Below are positions 62,301 through 64,000 of a DNA stretch of 64,000 nt, in pieces. The notes beneath the pieces were generated by a model. That model had not been told where the DNA came from. It was given only the letters and a program-made list of their open reading frames with translations, and searched no databases. Position 1 is the first letter of the stretch. Each line of letters starts with the position of its first letter. Both the position numbers and the translations under genes were made by a program. The DNA is from Mycteria americana (taxonomy: Eukaryota; Chordata; Aves; Ciconiiformes; Ciconiidae): the NCBI RefSeq assembly GCF_035582795.1, contig NC_134365.1, positions 137,667,077 through 137,731,076 of the forward strand. Reading direction: 5' to 3'.

Positions 62301-64000
62301 TTAGAAACTTAGCAAACACAATGATCACTCTTCACGTTTTGTCATTTTAAAAACTAACTGTAGTGGTAGTGGAGCTTATAGGGTTGAAGTTCATGCAGCT
62401 TTCCCCTTGTGGCAAAGAAATGTGTTATATGCTAAAATTTCTAATTTCACTAAAAAAGGAACTTACGATGTGATATTTTTTTTTCTTTGAAGATATCAGC
62501 TGTTCACTATTTCAGCTGGCAGTATGAGTTATTTTCATCGTGTAGTATATTGCAGTCAAAATCAGAAGTTGCAGAATAACTGATTTTATGTAAATTTTAC
62601 TTTGTTAGCATTTGGTTAACTGAGATTATGGGACTTGGCTATTGTTTGGTAATTTGATTAAGGATTGTGGCTTTGCTTTTATGTGTCAGTTTGGAACTGT
62701 ATTTGCAGTATAAAGTTATAAAACTATCATAGCTTGTGCTGCCCTTAATGTTGTGGCAGTTGTTTTTAACATAAAATAACCATAATCATAGGTTACATTA
62801 CAACTTATTTTTCTGTAAGCCTTTAAAACATTCGTTTTACCTTCCCCCCACTGAAAGAAACAAGAAAAGAGCCCATTCTACAAGGAGCGTGCCTCTTAGC
62901 TCAAAGTATTGTGAACCTAAGGTTCAGTCATGTGGCTAGTAGTATGTGTCCAGCAGTTGACAGGATGCCTATCTTTCTTTATGTACATCTCAGCTGCCAG
63001 TTGTATCTGTTAAAAATGTTACTATGGTGTTGATTAGGTGGCTTTGTAAAACTGACTGAAAGCAATGATTATAGTGAATTAGGTACTTGGGTTTGATTAT
63101 TTTAACTTGATCATGTCCTTTTTATACAGGATTCTAGTTCATGTGGCACTAGGAGGACCTCAGCATCAAGAAGCAGCAGCTTTTTCTTAGTTGATTACCA
63201 GTACCAAGCTTTTGCTCATTTCTAAAACTACTGGGGGGTATAGCCCTGCTGAAATGAGAAACTGTAAAAGAAATGCTTAACTTCGGTAGTGTTATTGTTG
63301 ATTTCTGTTGACTGAATAGTGACTGATCTGCCTGTCCTAGAGTCTCAGAACTTCTTGTTTTATTAAAGAAATGTGTAAGGTTTTTTTGGAGGAGAAAAAA
63401 ATCTTTTGCCAAGCACAATCTTTTTAGTGGTCCCAGTTTTCACTGGGTCAAGTATCACCAAACTACAGATTCTTGGGCTCCCCTAAGCACCTTTCTGCCT
63501 CTTAAAGGCAGCTTGGTTGTAATTTGTAGTTCAGCTCTGCTCCTGCCAAACTCTGTAAGCTTTAAATTTCTGCAATTAGGATCTACGTGCAAAGCGACTT
63601 AGATGCTGACAGACTTATGGCTTGCTTGCAGCTTTACCTGGTGACAAACTTCCAGGGATGACTTCAAGCACATCATCTCATCTAGTAGGAGAGCACCACT
63701 GAACTGGTAGGATTTGCAAGTTATGCTCTGCCCACAGTGACCTGATCTCCCAGCAGAGTTACTGTGCGAGCAGAGTAGTAGTGGAGAACTCTGCTGAAGC
63801 GTTGCCTTCCAATTGTGAGGCTTCCTACTACTGAACTATAGCAACTATTGAGGGGGAGGTTCATGGATTTTTCTTATCACAAAAAAAACCCCTGAGGTAA
63901 TCTATCTGAAGGCAGGAATTTGTATAAGTATTTATACCTCCTGTGTTTCCTTTTTGTTCTTTTATTCCATATTAAATTTTTAGGTCATTTTTCCAAACTG
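59366..64000 (+). other. AP1S2: AP1S2 intron 2 (partial, runs off the window)
   Basis: Starts directly after exon 2. I looked for the next AP1S2 exon, expected to continue with the conserved YASLYFCCAIE segment after an acceptor, and did not find it, so exon 3 lies beyond 64000. The intron is AT-rich, with U-rich tracts at 59448-59473 just after the donor and at 59827-59862. A reading frame at 60877-61131 resembles no known family and has no convincing splice context. I see no mobile element or RNA gene here. Confidence 0.85.

Overview
The window looks like avian genomic DNA. Two things support this: a CR1 (chicken repeat 1) LINE with the typical bird 3' end at about 35.7 kb, and a vertebrate gene structure with a CpG-island promoter, spliced exons and long introns. 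No bacterial, plasmid or phage organisation is visible. The only protein-coding gene I can support is the 5' part of AP1S2 (AP-1 clathrin adaptor sigma-1B), on the + strand at the right end. In human, AP1S2 lies on Xp22.2; from memory the avian orthologue is on chromosome 1, which the sequence alone cannot prove.

Layout. Positions 1 to about 56.7 kb are intergenic or deep non-coding DNA with no recognisable exon. They contain low-complexity tracts, small tandem duplications, several GC/CpG-richer patches (2.2-2.65, 37.9-38.2, 40.4-40.8 and 46.5-46.9 kb), two CR1-type LINE fragments (35.7-35.95 kb on -, and about 36.3-37.0 kb on +, the second an old reptile-type copy), a 28-bp-stem hairpin next to a direct repeat (20.74-20.84 kb), and a polypyrimidine minisatellite of three 44-bp units (46.03-46.16 kb). 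At 56.7-58.4 kb is a large CpG island with CTCF-, E-box-, CRE-, NF-Y- and NRF1-like sites, a TATA-like element, a predicted non-coding exon 1 ending at 57752 and the start of intron 1. Exon 2 (59187-59365) begins at its ATG directly after a splice acceptor and encodes residues 1-59 plus two bases of codon 60. The remainder to 64000 is intron 2; exons 3 onward lie outside the window.

Function. The gene product is the small sigma subunit of the AP-1 complex, which works with gamma, beta-1 and mu-1 subunits in clathrin-dependent sorting at the trans-Golgi network and endosomes. The upstream DNA can only be described as the 5' flank of AP1S2, which may carry regulatory elements. In human the next gene on this side is GRPR; I recognise no GRPR exon here.

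I did not find a convincing new biological system. The most unusual structures are the long hairpin with its linked direct repeat at 20.7-20.8 kb, the homopurine/homopyrimidine minisatellite at 46.0-46.2 kb, the weak-looking AP1S2 exon 2 splice donor, and an unassigned 129-codon stop-free frame at 43.5-43.8 kb.
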